This document shows, piece after piece, positions 39,736-51,845 of a stretch of 64,000 bases of DNA; position 1 is the stretch's first letter, and every line of letters begins with the position of its first letter. The position numbers and the translations under genes are program-made. Location of the stretch: assembly GCA_029207755.1 (NCBI GenBank), contig JARCOQ010000189.1, forward strand, positions 62,001 through 126,000, in the 5' to 3' direction. The notes under the pieces are model-generated. The model had not been told where the DNA came from and made no database searches. It saw only the letters and a list, made by a program, of their open reading frames with translations. This DNA comes from Chamaea fasciata. Taxonomy: Eukaryota; Chordata; Aves; Passeriformes; Sylviidae.

Positions 39736-40117
39736 ATGTCAGTTTGTAGGAGGCCTTTCGTCTTCCAAGAGAAGTCAGGCTTCCAGCTTGTGGCAGCTTG
39801 CATCTGGAAGAAATCCTGTTCCGTTCGGTATTGTAGGTGCCCGAGGCCGGGTGCCCGGCAGAGGGAGTGTGGCACAAAGGATGGCCTGCTTCCCGGGGTA
39901 AGTAAAGTCATCTGCCCAGGTGCCTGATGTCAGTTTGTAAGAGGCCTTTCGTCTTCCAAGAGAAGTCAGGCTTCCAGCTTGTGGCAGCTTGCATCTGGAA
40001 GAAATCCTGTTCCGTTCGGTATTGTAGGTGCCCGAGGCCGGGTGCCCGGCAGAGGGAGTGTGGCACAAAGGATGGCCTGTTTCCAGGGGAAAGTAAAGTC
40101 AGCTGCCCACGTGCCTG
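39736..40117. repeat. Adjacent near-identical monomer pair
   Basis: The monomers starting at about 39,736 and 39,927 share unusual variants (CTTTCGTCTTCCAAGAGAAG, a TCGGTATTG form and GGGAGTGTGGCAC). They are more alike to each other than to other neighbours, which points to a recent single-monomer tandem duplication. Confidence 0.7.
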
Positions 40118-41704
40118 ATGTCAGTTTGTAGGAGGCCTTTGGCCCTTCAAGGGATGCCGGGCTTCCAACTTGTGGCAGCTTGCATCTGGAAGAAATCCTG
40201 CTCCGTTCGGGATTGTAGGTGGCCGAGGCCGGGTGCCAGGCAGAGGGAGTTGGGCACAAAGGATGGCCTGTTTCCATGGGTATGTAAAGTCAGCTGCCGA
40301 GGTGCCTGATGTCAGTATGTAGGAGGACTTTGGCCCTCCAAGAGAAGCCAGCCTTCCAGTTTGTGGCAGCTTGCATCTGGAAGAAATCCTGTTCCGTTCG
40401 GGATTGTAGGTGTCCTAGGCTGGGTTCCTGCCGCACGGAGTTGGGCACAAATGATGGCTTTTTTCCAAGGCTAAGTAAAGTCAGCTGCCCAGGTGTTTGA
40501 TGTCAGTTTGTAGGAGGCCTTTGGTCCTCCAAGGGAAGCCAGACTTCCAGTTTCAGGCAGCTTGCATCTGGAAGAAATCCTGTTCCGTTTGGGATTGTAG
40601 GTGGCCGAGGCCTTGTGACCGGAGAGGGGGTTAGGCACAAAGGATTGCTTGCTTCCAGGGGTAAGTAAAGTCACATGCCCAGGCGCCTGAACTCAGTTTG
40701 TAGGAGGCCTTTGGCCGACCACTCGAAGCCAGGCTTCCAGATTGTGGCAGCTTGCATCTGGAAGAAATCCTGTTCCGTTCGGGATTGTAGCTGGCTGAGG
40801 CCAGGTGCCCGGCAGAGGGAGTTGGGCACCAAGGATGGCCTCTTTCCAGGGGTAAGTAAAGTCAGCTGCCCAGGTGCCTGATGTCAGTTTGTAGGAGGCC
40901 TTTGGCCTTCCACGGGAATGCAGCCTTCCAGCTTTTAGCAGCTTGCATCTGGAAGAAATCTTGTTCCTTTTAGGATTGTAGGTGGCCGAGGCCGGGTGCC
41001 CGGCAAAGGGAGTAGGGCACAAAGGATTGCCTGCTTCCAAGGGTAAGTAAAGTAACCTAACCAGGTGCCCAATGTCAGTTTGTAGGAGGCCTTTGGCCCT
41101 CCAAGGGATTCCAGTCTTCCTGTTTGAAGCAGCCTGCATCTGGAAGAAATCCTGTTCCGTTCACGATTGTAGGTGGCCGAAGCCGGGTGCCCGGCAGAAA
41201 GAGTTGGGCACAAAGGATTGCCTTTTTCCAGGGCTAAGTAAAGTCAGCTGCCCAGGCGCCTGATGTCAGTTTGTTGGAGGCCTGTGGCCCTCCAAGGGAA
41301 GCCAGACTTCCAACTTGTGGCAGCTTGCATCTGGAAGAAATCCTGTTCCGTTCGGTATTGTCTGTGGCCGAGGCCGGGTGCCCGGCAGAGGGAGTTGGGC
41401 AGAAAAGATGGCCTGTTTCCAGGGGTAAGTAAAGTCAGCTGCCCAGGTGCCTTATGTCGGTTTGTAGGCGGCTATTGGCCCTCAAAGGGAAGCCAGCCTT
41501 CCAGTTTGTGGCAGCTTGCATCTGGAAGAAATCCTGTTCCGTTTGGGATTGTAGGTGGCCGAGGCCTTGTGACCGGCAGAGGGGGTTAGGCACAAAGGAT
41601 TGCTTGCTTCCAGGGGTAAGTAAAGTCACATGTCCAGGCGCCTGAAGTCAGTTTGTAGGAGGCCTTTGGTTGACCACTCGAAGCCAGGCTTCCAGATTGT
41701 GGCA

Positions 41705-42230
41705 GCTTGCATCTGGAAGAAATCCTTTTCTGTTCGGGATTGTAGGTGGCCGAGGCCGGGTGCCCGGCAGAGGGTGTTGGGCACAAAGGATGGCCTGTTT
41801 CCAGGGGTAAGTAAAGTCAGCTGCCCAGGTGCCTGAAGTCAATTTGTCGGAGGTCTTTGGCCCTCCAAGGGAAGCCAGCCTTCCAGTTTGTGGCAGCTCT
41901 GATCTGGAAGAAATCCTGTTTCGTTCTGGATTGCAGGTGGCCGTGGCCAGATGCCCGGCAGAGGGAGTTGGGCGCAAAGGAAGGATTCTTTACAGGGGTA
42001 AGTAAAGTCAGCTGCCCAGGTGCCTGATGTCAGTTGGTAGGAGGCCTTTGGCCCTCCAAGAGAAGCCAGGCTTCCAGTTTGTGGCAGCTTGCATCTTGAA
42101 GAAATCCTTTTCTGTTCAGGATTGTAGGTGGCCGAGGCCGGGTGCCCGGCAGTGGGAGTTGGGCACAAAGGATGGCCTGTTTCCAGGGGTAAGTAATGTC
42201 AGCTGCCCAGGTGCCTGATGTCAGTTTGTA
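41705..42230. repeat. Short segmental duplication in the array, copy 1
   Basis: About 2.7 monomers that reappear at 44,760-45,283, offset 3,054 bp (16 monomers minus 2 bp). Shared rare variants include GGCAGCTCTGATCTGGAAG and GGAAGGATTCTTTACAGG. It lies in a part of the array otherwise lacking clear higher-order structure. Confidence 0.7.
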
Positions 42231-44759
42231 GGAGGCCTTTGGCCCTCCATGGGAAGCCAGCCTTCCAGTTTGTGGCAGCTTTCATCTGGAAGAAATCCTC
42301 TTTCGTTCTGGATTGCAGGTGGCCGAGGCCAGGTGCCCGGCTCAGGGATTTGGGTGCAAAGGAAGGATTCTTTCCAGGGATAAGTAAAGTCAGCTGCCCA
42401 GGTGCCTGGTGTCAGTTTGTAGGAGGCCTTTGGCCCTCCCAGAGAAGCCAGGCTTCCAGTTTGTGGCTGCTTTCTTCTCGAAGAAATCCAATTTTGTTCG
42501 GGAGTGTAGGTGTCCTAGGCAGGGTTCCTGCCACACGGAGTTGGGCACAAATGATGGCCTGTTTCCAGGGGTAAGTAAAATCAGCAGCCGAAGTGCCTGA
42601 TGTCAGTTTGTAGGAGGCCTTTGGCCCACCCCGGGAAGCCAGGCTTTCAGCTTGTGGCAGCTTGCATCTGGAAGAAATCCTGTTCCGTTTGGGATTGTAG
42701 GTGGCCAAGGCCAGGTGCCCGGCAGAGGGAGTTGGGCACAAAGCATGGCCTGTTTCCAGGGGTAAGTAAAGTCAGCTGCCCAGGTGCCTGACGTCAGTTT
42801 GTAGGAGGCCTTTGGCCCTCCATGGGAAGCCAGGCTTCCAGCTTGTGGCAGCTTGCATCTGGAAGAAATCCTGTTCCATTGGGGATTGTAAGTGGCCGAG
42901 GCCTGGTGCCCGGCAGAGGGTGTCAGGCACAAAGGATTGCTTGCTTTCAGGGGTAAGTAAAGTCAGCTGCCCAGGTGCCTGAGGTCAGTTTGTAGGAGGC
43001 CTTTAGCCCTCCAAGAGAAGCCAGGCTTCCAGTTTGTGGCAGCTTGCATCTGGAAGAAATCCTGTTTCGTTCGGGATTGTAGGTGGTCGAGGCCAGGTGC
43101 CTGGCACATGGAGGTAGGCACAAAGGATGGCTTGTTTCCAAGGGTAAGTAAAGTCAGTGGCCCAGGTGCCTGATGTCAGTTTGTAGGAGGCTTTTGGCCC
43201 TCTAAGATATTCCAGGCTTCCTGTCTGTGGCAGCTTGCATCTGGAAGAAATCCTGTTCTGTTCGGGATTGTAGGTGTCCTAGGCCGGGTGCCCGGCAGAG
43301 GGAGTTGGGCACAAAGGATGGCTTTTTCCAAGGGTAAGTAAAGTCAGCTGCCCAGGTGCCTGATGTCAGTTTGTAGGAGGCCTTTTGCTCTCCACGTGAA
43401 GCCAGGCTTCACACTTTTGGTAGCTTGCATCTGGAAGAAATCCTGTTCCGTTCAGTATTGTAGGTGGCCGATGCCGGGTGCCCGGCAGAGGGAGTTGGGC
43501 ACAAAGGATGGCCTGTTTCCAGGGGTAAGTAGAGTGAGATGCCCAGGGGCCTGATGTCAGTTTGTAGGAGGCCTTTGGCCCTCCAAGGGAAGCCAGCCTT
43601 CCAGTTTGTGGCAGCTTTCATCTGGAAGAAATCCTGTTTCGTTCTGGATTACAGGAGGCCGAGGCCAGGTGCCCAGCAGAGGGAGTTGGGCACAAGGGAA
43701 GGATTCTTTCCAGGGATAAGTAAAGTCAGCTGCCCAGGTGCCTGAGGTCAGTTTGTAGGAGGCCTTCGGCCCACCCCGGGAAGCCAGTCTTCCAACTTGT
43801 GGCAGGTTGCATCTGGAAGAAATCGTGTTTCGTTCGGGATTGTAGGTGGCCGAGGCCTGGTGCCCGGCAGAGGGAGTGTGGAACAAAGGATGGCCTGCTT
43901 CCCGGGGTAAGTAAAGTCAGCTGCCCAAGTGCCTGATGTCAGTTTGTAGGAGGAATTTGCCCTTCGAAGAGAAGCTAGTCTTGCAGCTTGTGGCTGCTTG
44001 AATCTGGAAGAAATCCTGATTCTTTCAGGATTGTAGGTGGCGGTAGCCAGGCTCCCGGAGGAGAGAGTGTGGCACAAAGGATAGGCTGTTTCCTGGAGTA
44101 AGTAAAGTCAGCTGCCGAGGTGCCTGATGTCACTTTGTACGAGGCCTTTGGCCCTCCAAGAGAAGCCAGGCTTCAAACTTTTGGCAGCTTGCATCTGGAA
44201 GAAATCCTGTTCCGTTCGGGATTGAAGGTGGCCGAGGCTGGGTGCCCCTCACATGGAGCTGGGCACAAAGGATGGCTTCTTTCCAGGGGTAAGTAAAGTC
44301 AGCTGTCCAGGTGCCTGATGTCAGTTTGTACGAGGCCTTTGTCCCTCCAAGAGAAGCCCGCCTTCCAGTTTGTGGCAGCTTTCATCTGGAAGAAATCCTG
44401 TTCCGTTCTGGATTGCAGGTGGCCGAGGCCAGCTGCCCGGCAGAAGGAGTTGGGCGCAAAGGAAGGATTCTTTACAGGGGTAAGTATAGTCAGCTGCCCA
44501 GGTGCCTGATGTCTGTTTGTAGGAGGCCTTTGGCGCTCTAAGAGAAGCCAGCCTTCCAGTTTGTGGCCGCTTTCATGTGAAGAAATGCTGTTCCGTTCGG
44601 GATTTTAGGTGGCCGAGGCCGGGTGCCCGGCAGAGGGAGTTGGGCACAAAGGATGGCCGGTTTCCAGGGGTAAGTAGAGTCAGCTGCTCAGGTGCCTGAA
44701 GTCAATTTGTAGGAGGCCTTTGGCCCTCCAAGAGAAGCCAGGCTTCCAGCTTGTTGCAG

Positions 44760-45283
44760 CTTGCATCTGGAAGAAATCCTTTTCTGTTCGGGATTGTAGG
44801 TGGCCGAGGCCGGGTGCCCGGCAGAGGGTGTTGGGCACAAAGGATGGCCTGTTTCCAGGGGTAAGTAAAGTCAGCTGCCCAGGTGCCTGAAGGCAATTTG
44901 TCGGAGGTCTTTGGCCCTCCAAGGGAAGCCAGCCTTCCAGTTTGTGGCAGCTCTGATCTGGAAGAAATCCTGTTTCGTTCTGGATTGCAGGTGGCCGAGG
45001 CCAGATGCCCGGCAGAGGGAGTTGGGCGCAAAGGAAGGATTCTTTACAGGGGTAAGTAAAGTCAGCTGCCCAGGTGCCTGATGTCAGTTGGTAGGAGGCC
45101 TTTGGCCCTCCAAGAGAAGCCAGGCTTCCAGTTTGTGGCAGCTTGCATCTGGAAGAAATCCTTTTCTGTTCAGGATTGTAGGTGGCCGAGGCCGGGTGCC
45201 CGGCAGTGGGAGTTGGGCACAAAGGATGGCCTGTTTCCAGGGGTAAGTAATGTCAGCTGCCCAGGTGCCTGATGTCATTTTGT
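44760..45283. repeat. Short segmental duplication in the array, copy 2
   Basis: Partner of 41,705-42,230 with the same rare monomer variants in the same order. Similarity falls back to ordinary monomer level on both sides. Confidence 0.7.
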
Positions 45284-47659
45284 AGGAGGCCTTCGGCCCT
45301 CCAAGGGAAGCCAGCCTTCTAGCTTGTGGCAGCTTGCATCTGGAAGAAATCCTGTTCCTTTCGGGATTGTAGGTGGCCGAGGCCTGGGGCCCGACAGAGG
45401 GAGTTGGGCGCAAAGGATGGACTTTTTCCTGGGGTAAGTAAAGTCAGCTGCCCAGGTGCCTGATGTCAGTTTGTAGGAGGCCTTTGGCCCTCCAAGGGAA
45501 GCCAGCCTTCCAGTTTGTGGCAGATTGCATCTGGAAGAAATCCTGTTCAATTCAGGATTGTTGGTGTCCGAGGCCTGGTGCCCACCCGAGGGAGTTAGGC
45601 ACAAAGGACGGTCTGCTTCCAGGGGTAAGTAAAGTCACTTACCAGGTGCCTGATGTCAGTTTTGTAGAGGCTATTGGCCCTCCAAGAGAAGCCAGGCTTC
45701 CAGCTTGTGGCAGCTTGCATCTGGAAGAAATCCTGTTCCGTTTGGATTTGTAGGTGGCCGAGGCCTGGTGCCCACCCGAGGGAGTTGGGCACAAAGGACG
45801 GCCTGTTTCCAGGGGTAAATAAAGTCAGCTACCAGGTGCCTGATGTCAGTTTTGTAGAGGCTATTGGCCCTCCAAGAGAAGCCCGGCTTCCAGCTTGTGG
45901 CAGCGTGCATCTGGAAGAAATCCTGTTCCGTGCAGGACTGTAGGTGGCCGAGGCCTGGTGACCTGCCGAGGGAGATAGGCAAAAAGGATTGCTTGCTTCC
46001 CGGGGTAAGTAAAGTCACATGCCCAGGTTCCTGAGGTCAGTTTGTAGGAGGCCTTTGGCCCTCTACGGGAAGCCAGGCTTCCAACTTGTGGCAGCTTGCA
46101 TCTGGAAGAAATCCAGTTCCGTTCGGGATTTTAGGTGGCCGAGGCCTGTTGCCTGGCAGAGGGAGTCTGGAACAAAGGATGGCCTACTTCCCGGGGTAAG
46201 TAAAGTCACCTACCAAAGTGCCTGATGTCAGTTTGTAGGAGGCCTTTTGCCTTCCTAGGGAAGTTAGTCTTCCAGCTTGTGGCTGCTTGAATCTGGAAGA
46301 AATCCTGGTTCTTTCAGGATTGTAGGTGGACGTAGCCAGGCTCCCGGAAGAGACAGTGTGGCACAAAGGATAGCGTGTTTCCCGGGGTAAGTAAAGTCAG
46401 CTGCCCAGGTGCCTGATGTCACTTTGTAGGAGGCCTTCAACCCTCCACGGGAAGCCGGGCTTCCACCTTGTGGCAGCTTGCATCTGGAAGAAATCCTGTT
46501 CCGTTCAGAATTGTAGGTGGCTGCGGCCAGGTGCCTGACAGAGGGAGTTGGGCACAAAGGATGGCCTGCTTCCAGGGGTAAGTAAAGTCAGCTGCCCAGG
46601 TATCTGATGTCAGTTTGTAGGAGGCCTTTGGCCCTCCAAGAGAAGCCAGGCTTCCAGTTTGTGGCAGCTTGCATCTGGAAGAAATCCTTTTCTGTTCGGG
46701 ATTGTAGGTGGCCGAGGCCGGGTGCCCGGCAGAGGGAGTTGGGCACAAAGGATGGCCTTTTCGCAGGGGTAAGTAAAGTCAGCTGCCCAAGTGCCTGATG
46801 TCAGTTTGTATGAGGCCTTTGGCCCTCCAAGAGAAGCCAGCCTTCCACTTTGTGGCTGCTTGAATCTGGAAGAAACCCTGACTCTTTCGGGATAGTAGAT
46901 GGCCGTAGCCAGGCTCCCGGAAGAGAGATTGTGGCACAAAGGATGGCCTGTTTCCAACGGTAAGTAAAGTCAGCTGCCCAAGTGCCTGATGTCAGTTTGT
47001 AGGAGGCCTTTGGCCCTCCTCGAGAAGCCAGGCTTCCAGCTTATGGCAGCTTGAATCTGGAAGAAATCTTGTTCCGTTCGGGATTGTAGGTGGCCGAGGC
47101 CTGGTGCCCGCCAGACGGAGTGACGCACAAAGGATTGCTTGTTTCCAGGGTAAAGTAATGTCAGCTGCCTAGGTGCCTGATGTCAGTTTGTAGGAGGCCT
47201 TTGGCCGTCCAAGGGAAGCCAGGCTTCCAGCTTGTGGCAGCTTGCATCTGGAAGAAATCCTGCTTCGTTTAAGATTGTATGTGGCCTAGGCCGGGTGCCC
47301 GGCAGAGGGAGTTGGGCACAAATGATAGCCTGTGTCCAGGGGTAAGTAAAGTCAGCTGCCCAGGTGCCTGATGTCAGCTTGTAGGAGGCCTTTGGCCCTC
47401 CAAGGGAAGCCAGGCGTCCAACTTGTGGCAGCTTGCATCTGGAAGAAGTCCTGTTCCGTTCGGGACTGTCGGTGGCCGAGGCCGGGTGCCCGGCAGAGGG
47501 AGTTGGGCACAAAGGATGGCCTGTTTCCAGGGGTAAGTAAAGTCAGCTGCCCAGGTGCCCGATGTCAGTTTGTAGGAGGCCTTTGTCCCTCCAAGGGAAG
47601 CCAGCCTTCCAACTTGTGGCAGCTTGCATCTGGAAGAAATCCTGTTCCGTTCAGGAATG

Positions 47660-49204
47660 TAGGTGTCCGAGGCCGGGTGCCCGGCCGAGGGATTGGGCAC
47701 AAAGGATGGCCTGTTTCCAGGTGTAAGTAAAGTCACCTGCCCACGTGTTTGATGTCAGTTTGTAGGAGACTAATGGCCCTCCAAGGAAAGCCGGGCTTCC
47801 AGCCTGTAGCAGCTTACATCTGGAAGAAAAGCTGTTCCCTTCGGGATTGTAGGTGGCCGAGGCTGGGTTCCCAGCAGAGAGAGTTGGGCACAAAGGATGG
47901 CCTGTTTCCAGGGGTAAGTAAAGTCAGCTGCCCAGGTGCCTGATGTCAGTTTGTAGGTGGCCTTTGGCCCTCCAACGGAAGCCAGTTTTCCAGCTTGTTG
48001 CTGCTTGCATCTGGAAGAAATCCTGTTCCGTTCGGCATTGTAGGTGTCCGAGGCCTGGTGCCCGGCACAAGGAGTTGGGCACAAATGATGGCCTGTTTCC
48101 AGGGGCAATAAAGTCAGCTGCCCAGGTGCCTGATGTCAGTTTGTAGGAGGCCTTTGGCCCTCCAAGGGAAGCCAGCCTTCCTGCTTGTGGCAGCTTGCAT
48201 CTGGAAGAAATCCTGTTCCGTTCGGGATTGTAGGTGGCCGAGGCCGGGTGCCCGGCAGAGGGTGTTGGGCACAATAATGGCCTGCATCCAGGGGTAAGTA
48301 AAGTCACCTACCCAGATACCTGAGGTCAGTTTGTAGGAGGCCTTTAAGCCTCCAAGGTAAGCCGGGCTTCCAACTTGTGGCAGCTTGCATCTGAAAGATA
48401 TCCTGTTCCGTTCAAGATTGTAGGTGGCCGAGGCCGGGTGCCCTGCAGAGGGAGTTGGGCACAAAGGATGGCCTGTTTCCAGGGGTAAGTAAAGTCAGCT
48501 GCCCAGGTGCCTGATGTCAGTTTATAGGAGGCTTTTGGCCCGCCAAGAGAAGCCAGCCTTCCAGCTTGTGCAGCTTGCATCTGGAAGAAATCCTGTTAGG
48601 TTCGGGATTGTAGGTGGCCGAGTCCGGGTGCCCGGCAGAGGGAGTTGGGCACAAAGGATGGCCTGCTTGAAGGAGTAAGTAAAGTCACCTAGCCAGATAC
48701 CTGCTTTCAGTTTGTCGGAGGCCTTTGGCCCTCCATGGGATGCCGGGCTTCCAACTTGTGGCAGCGTGCATCTGGAAGAAATCCTGTTCCGTTCGGGATT
48801 GTAGGTGTCCTAGCCTGGGTTCTCGACACACAGAGTTGGACACAAAGGATGGCCTTTTCCCAGGGGTAAGTAAAGTCAGCTGCCCAGGTGCCTGATGTCA
48901 GTTTGTAGGAGTCCTTTGGCCCTCCAAGGGAAGCCAGGTTTCCAACATGTGGCAGCTTGCATCTAGAAGAAATCCTGTTTCTTTCGGGATTGTAGGTGGC
49001 CGAGGCCGGGTGCTAGGCAGAGGGAGTTGTGCACAAAGGATGGCCTGCTTCCCGGGGTAAGTAATGTCAGCTGCCCAGGTGCCTGATGTCAGTTTGTAGG
49101 AGGCCTTTGGCGCTCCACGGGAAGCCAGGCTTCCAGCTTGTTGGGGGTTGGGTTTGTTCCTTCTTTCTCTGGGGAATTTTTCCCCACGGGTTGCCATGGG
49201 GACC
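47660..49204. repeat. LTR-containing segmental duplication, copy 1 (visible part)
   Basis: From about 47,660 the sequence matches 62,456 onward at an offset of 14,795-14,796 bp. By hand alignment I count 8 substitutions and one 1-bp indel over about 1,535 bp (about 99.4% identity). The match continues 66 bp into the LTR, where the window ends. Left of 47,660 the two loci diverge to ordinary monomer similarity. Confidence 0.9.
49134..49138 (+). repeat. Target-site duplication, left
   Basis: CAGCT directly before the TG of the LTR. It is part of the monomer motif CTTCCAGCTTG, so it is the original satellite target sequence. Confidence 0.85.
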
Positions 49205-49805
49205 GGGTGTTGGATACTTGAGAGTGCTTGGCTGAAACAAAGAGATGGACAAAATGTTGAAGGGGGAGATAACGCAGTTAAAAGACACAGCTTGAGGCAG
49301 CTGCGTGCTTTTCTGCTTCCGGCGTTCGGGAGACGCGTGTCGGCCGCTCCTCGAGGATCTCAGCCGCCGCAAAGCACGCCGAGGAGAAGCTGGGCGCTTT
49401 CTGCCTCGCCTTCGAGCTTCTTCGGCGCTGCTCCTCTTGCTGCAGCGTGACCCTGCACCCCCTGCGCTGCCGGGACATCCTGCCCCTGCCTGCCGGGACA
49501 CCCTGCCATCCTAGCTACCAGCCCGGGACTTTTCCACTGTTCCAGCTTGGTGCTCTGAGGATCCTGCAGGGACACCGAAACCAAACTGCCCTGGGTTTTG
49601 TGAAACAAAGCCCTCAAGGTTCTTGGTACTGTTGTCGTTTGTCATTAATGCTGTAGTTGTTTGGTGGGGGGGGAGGTTTTTTTGTGTTTGTTTGCTTTGT
49701 ATTACATACTAGTAAAGAACTGCTATTCCTATTTCCCAAATCTTTGCCAAAGAGCCTCTGATTGTAATTTTACCTAGCAGATACCTGTCTTCCTAAACCA
49801 AGACA
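49139..49805 (+). mobile_element. Solo LTR, ERVL-like, inserted in the satellite
   Basis: A 667-bp non-satellite insert begins TGTTGGGGGTTGGG, ends CCAAGACA and is flanked by CAGCT on both sides. TG...CA ends plus a 5-bp target duplication define a retroviral-type LTR. The middle (about 49,310-49,520) is CpG-rich, then a G8 run and a T-rich stretch lead to AGTAAA at 49,711-49,716, a likely one-base variant of the AATAAA polyadenylation signal, which fixes the orientation as +. From memory the start and end resemble songbird ERVL LTRs; the family name is not verified. No internal viral region or second LTR is adjacent, so it is solo, formed by LTR-LTR recombination. The short frames inside it are not genes. 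Confidence 0.88.
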
Positions 49806-49810
49806 CAGCT
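49806..49810 (+). repeat. Target-site duplication, right
   Basis: CAGCT directly after the terminal ACA of the LTR. The satellite monomer resumes immediately (TCTGGCCGCTTGCATCTGG) in register with the consensus. Confidence 0.85.
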
Positions 49811-51394
49811 TCTGGCCGCTTGCATCTGGAAGAAATCCTTTTATGTTCAAGATTGTAGGTGGCCGAGGCCGGGTGCCCGGCAGAGGGTGATGGGCACAAA
49901 GGTTGGCCTGATTCCCGGGGTAAGTAAAGTCACCTACCCAGACACCTGATGTCAATTGAACGAGGCCCTGGGCCCTCCAAGAGAAGCCAGGCTTCCAGCT
50001 TGTGGCAGCTTGCATCTGGAAGAAATCCTGTTCCGTTCGGGATTGTAGGTGTCCTAGGCTGGGTTCCCGCCACACGGAGTTGGGCACAAATGATGGCCTT
50101 TTTCATGGGGTAAGCAAAGTCAGCTGCCCAGGTGCCTGATGTCAGTTTGTAAGAGACCTTTAGCCCTCGACGGAAAGTCAGGCTTCCTGTTTGTGGCAGC
50201 TTGCATCTGGAAGAAATCCTGTTTGGTTCGGGACTGTAGGTGGTCGAGGCCGGATGCCTGGCAGAGGGAGTTGGGCAGAAAGGATGGCCTGTTTCCAGGG
50301 GTAAGTAAAGTCAGCTGCCCAGGTGCCTGATGTCAGCTTGTAGAAGGCCGCTGGCCCTCCTAGGGAAGCCAAGCTTCCAACTTGTGGCAGCTTGCATCTG
50401 GAAGAAATGCTGCTCTGTTCAAGACTGTTTGTGGTCGAGGCCGGGTGCCCAGCAGAGGGAGTTGGGCACAAAAGATGGCCTGTGTTCAGGGGTAAGTATA
50501 GTCACCAGCCCAGGTGCCTGATGCCAGTTGGCCGGAGGCTATTGGCCCTCCAAGGGATTCCAGTGTTCCTGTTTAAAGCAGTCTGCATCTGGAAGAAATC
50601 CTGTTCCTTTCGGGATTGTAGGTGGCCGAGGCCTGGTGCCTGGCAGAGGGGGTTACGCACAAAGGTTTGCCTGCTTCCAGGGGTAAGTAAAGTATCCTAC
50701 CAAGGTGCCTGATGTCAGTTTGTAGGAGGCCTTTGGCCCTCCACGGGAAGCCAGGCTTCCAGCTTGTGGCAGCTTGCATCTGGAAGAAATCCTGTACCGT
50801 TCGGGATTGTAGGTGGCCGAGGCCGGGTGCCCGGCAGTGGGAGTTGGGCACAAAGGATTGCTTGCTTCCAGGGGAAAGTAAAGTCAGCTGCCCAGTCGCC
50901 TGATGTCACTTTGAAGGAGGCCTTTGGCCCTCCAAGTGACGCCAGGCTTTGAGCTTGTGGCAGCTTGCATCTGGAAGAAATCCTGTTTGGTTTGGGATTG
51001 TTGCTGGCCGAGTCCGGATACCCGGCAGAGGGTGTTGGGCACAAATGATGGCCTGCTTCCAGGGGTAAGTAAAGTCACCTAGCCAGATACCTGATGTCAG
51101 TTTGTAGGAGGCCTTTGGCCCTCCAAGGGATGCCGGGCTTAGAACTTGTGGCAGCTTGCATCTGGAAGAATCCTGTTCCGTTCTGGATTGTAGGTGGCCG
51201 AGGTCGGGTGCCCTGCAGAGGGAGTTGGGCACAAAGGATGGCCTGTTTCCAGGGGTAAGTAAAGTCTCATGTCCACGTGCCTGATGTCAGTTCGTAGGAG
51301 GCCTTTGGCCCTCCAAGGGAAGCCAGCCTTCCAGCTTGTGGCAGCTTGCATCTGGAAGAAATCCTGTTGCGTTCGGGATTGTAAGTGGCCGATG

Positions 51395-51845
51395 CCGGGT
51401 GCTAGGCAGAGGGAGTTGTGCACAAAGGATGGCCTGCTTCCCGGGGTAGGTAAAGTCAGCTGCCCAGGTGCCTGATGTCAGTTTGTAGGAGGCCTTTGGC
51501 GCTCCACGGGAGGCCAGGCTTCCAGCATGTGCAGCTTGCATCTGGAAGAAATCCTGTTCTGTTCAAGATTGTAGGTGGCCGAGGCCGAGTGCCCGGCAGA
51601 GGGTGTTGGGCACAAAGGATGGCCTGATTCCAGGGGTAAGTAAAGTCACCTACCCAGATACCTGATGTCAGTTTGTAGGAGGCCTCTGGCCCTCCATGGG
51701 AAGGAAGGCTTCCAGCTTGTGGCAGCTTGCATCTGGAAGAAATCCTGTTCCGTTCGGGATTGTAGGTGTCCTATGCTGGGTTCCCGCCACACGGAGTGGG
51801 GCACAAAGGATGGCCTTTTTCCAGGGGTAAGTAAAGTCAGCTGTC
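51395..51845. repeat. Empty-site paralogue of the LTR insertion locus
   Basis: This stretch shares the rare variants found on both sides of the LTR, in order, but without the LTR. Left-side variants are GTGCTAGGCAGAGGGAG, TTGTGCACAAAGG and CTTTGGCGCTCCACGGGA (as at 49,010-49,125). Right-side variants are TTCAAGATTG, GAGGGTG.TGGGCAC, CCTGATTCC and a GTGTCCTA..CTGGGTTCCC monomer (as at 49,845-50,125). It is 1 bp short at the insertion region (CATGTGCAGCTTGC). It is diverged from the LTR locus and therefore an older paralogue, not an allele. Confidence 0.75.

Larger units (their letters stand above)
24948..49138. repeat. 191-bp satellite array, segment 1 (about 127 monomers)
   Basis: Head-to-tail monomers of 191 bp run without a break from the junction with single-copy DNA to the LTR. 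Numbering the consensus from GATGTCAG, constant landmarks are: an inverted repeat GGAGGCCTTTGGCCCTCC at 15-32; 7-bp arms CTTCCAG (46-52) and CTGGAAG (70-76); the palindrome-like GCCGGGTGCCCGGC at 112-125; and the donor-like GGTAAGTAAAG starting at 163. The consensus is about 59% GC with 5 CpGs. Most monomers are 191 bp; a few differ by 1-2 bp. Divergence is high among monomers at the left edge and low inside the duplicated blocks. The period matches what I recall of the zebra finch centromeric satellite Tgut191A; sequence identity to it is not verified. Confidence 0.97.

Noticed and set aside
49305..49656. Short overlapping frames in the GC-rich part of the LTR as genes
   Set aside because: They lie wholly inside a solo LTR, overlap on both strands, and reflect CpG-rich composition.
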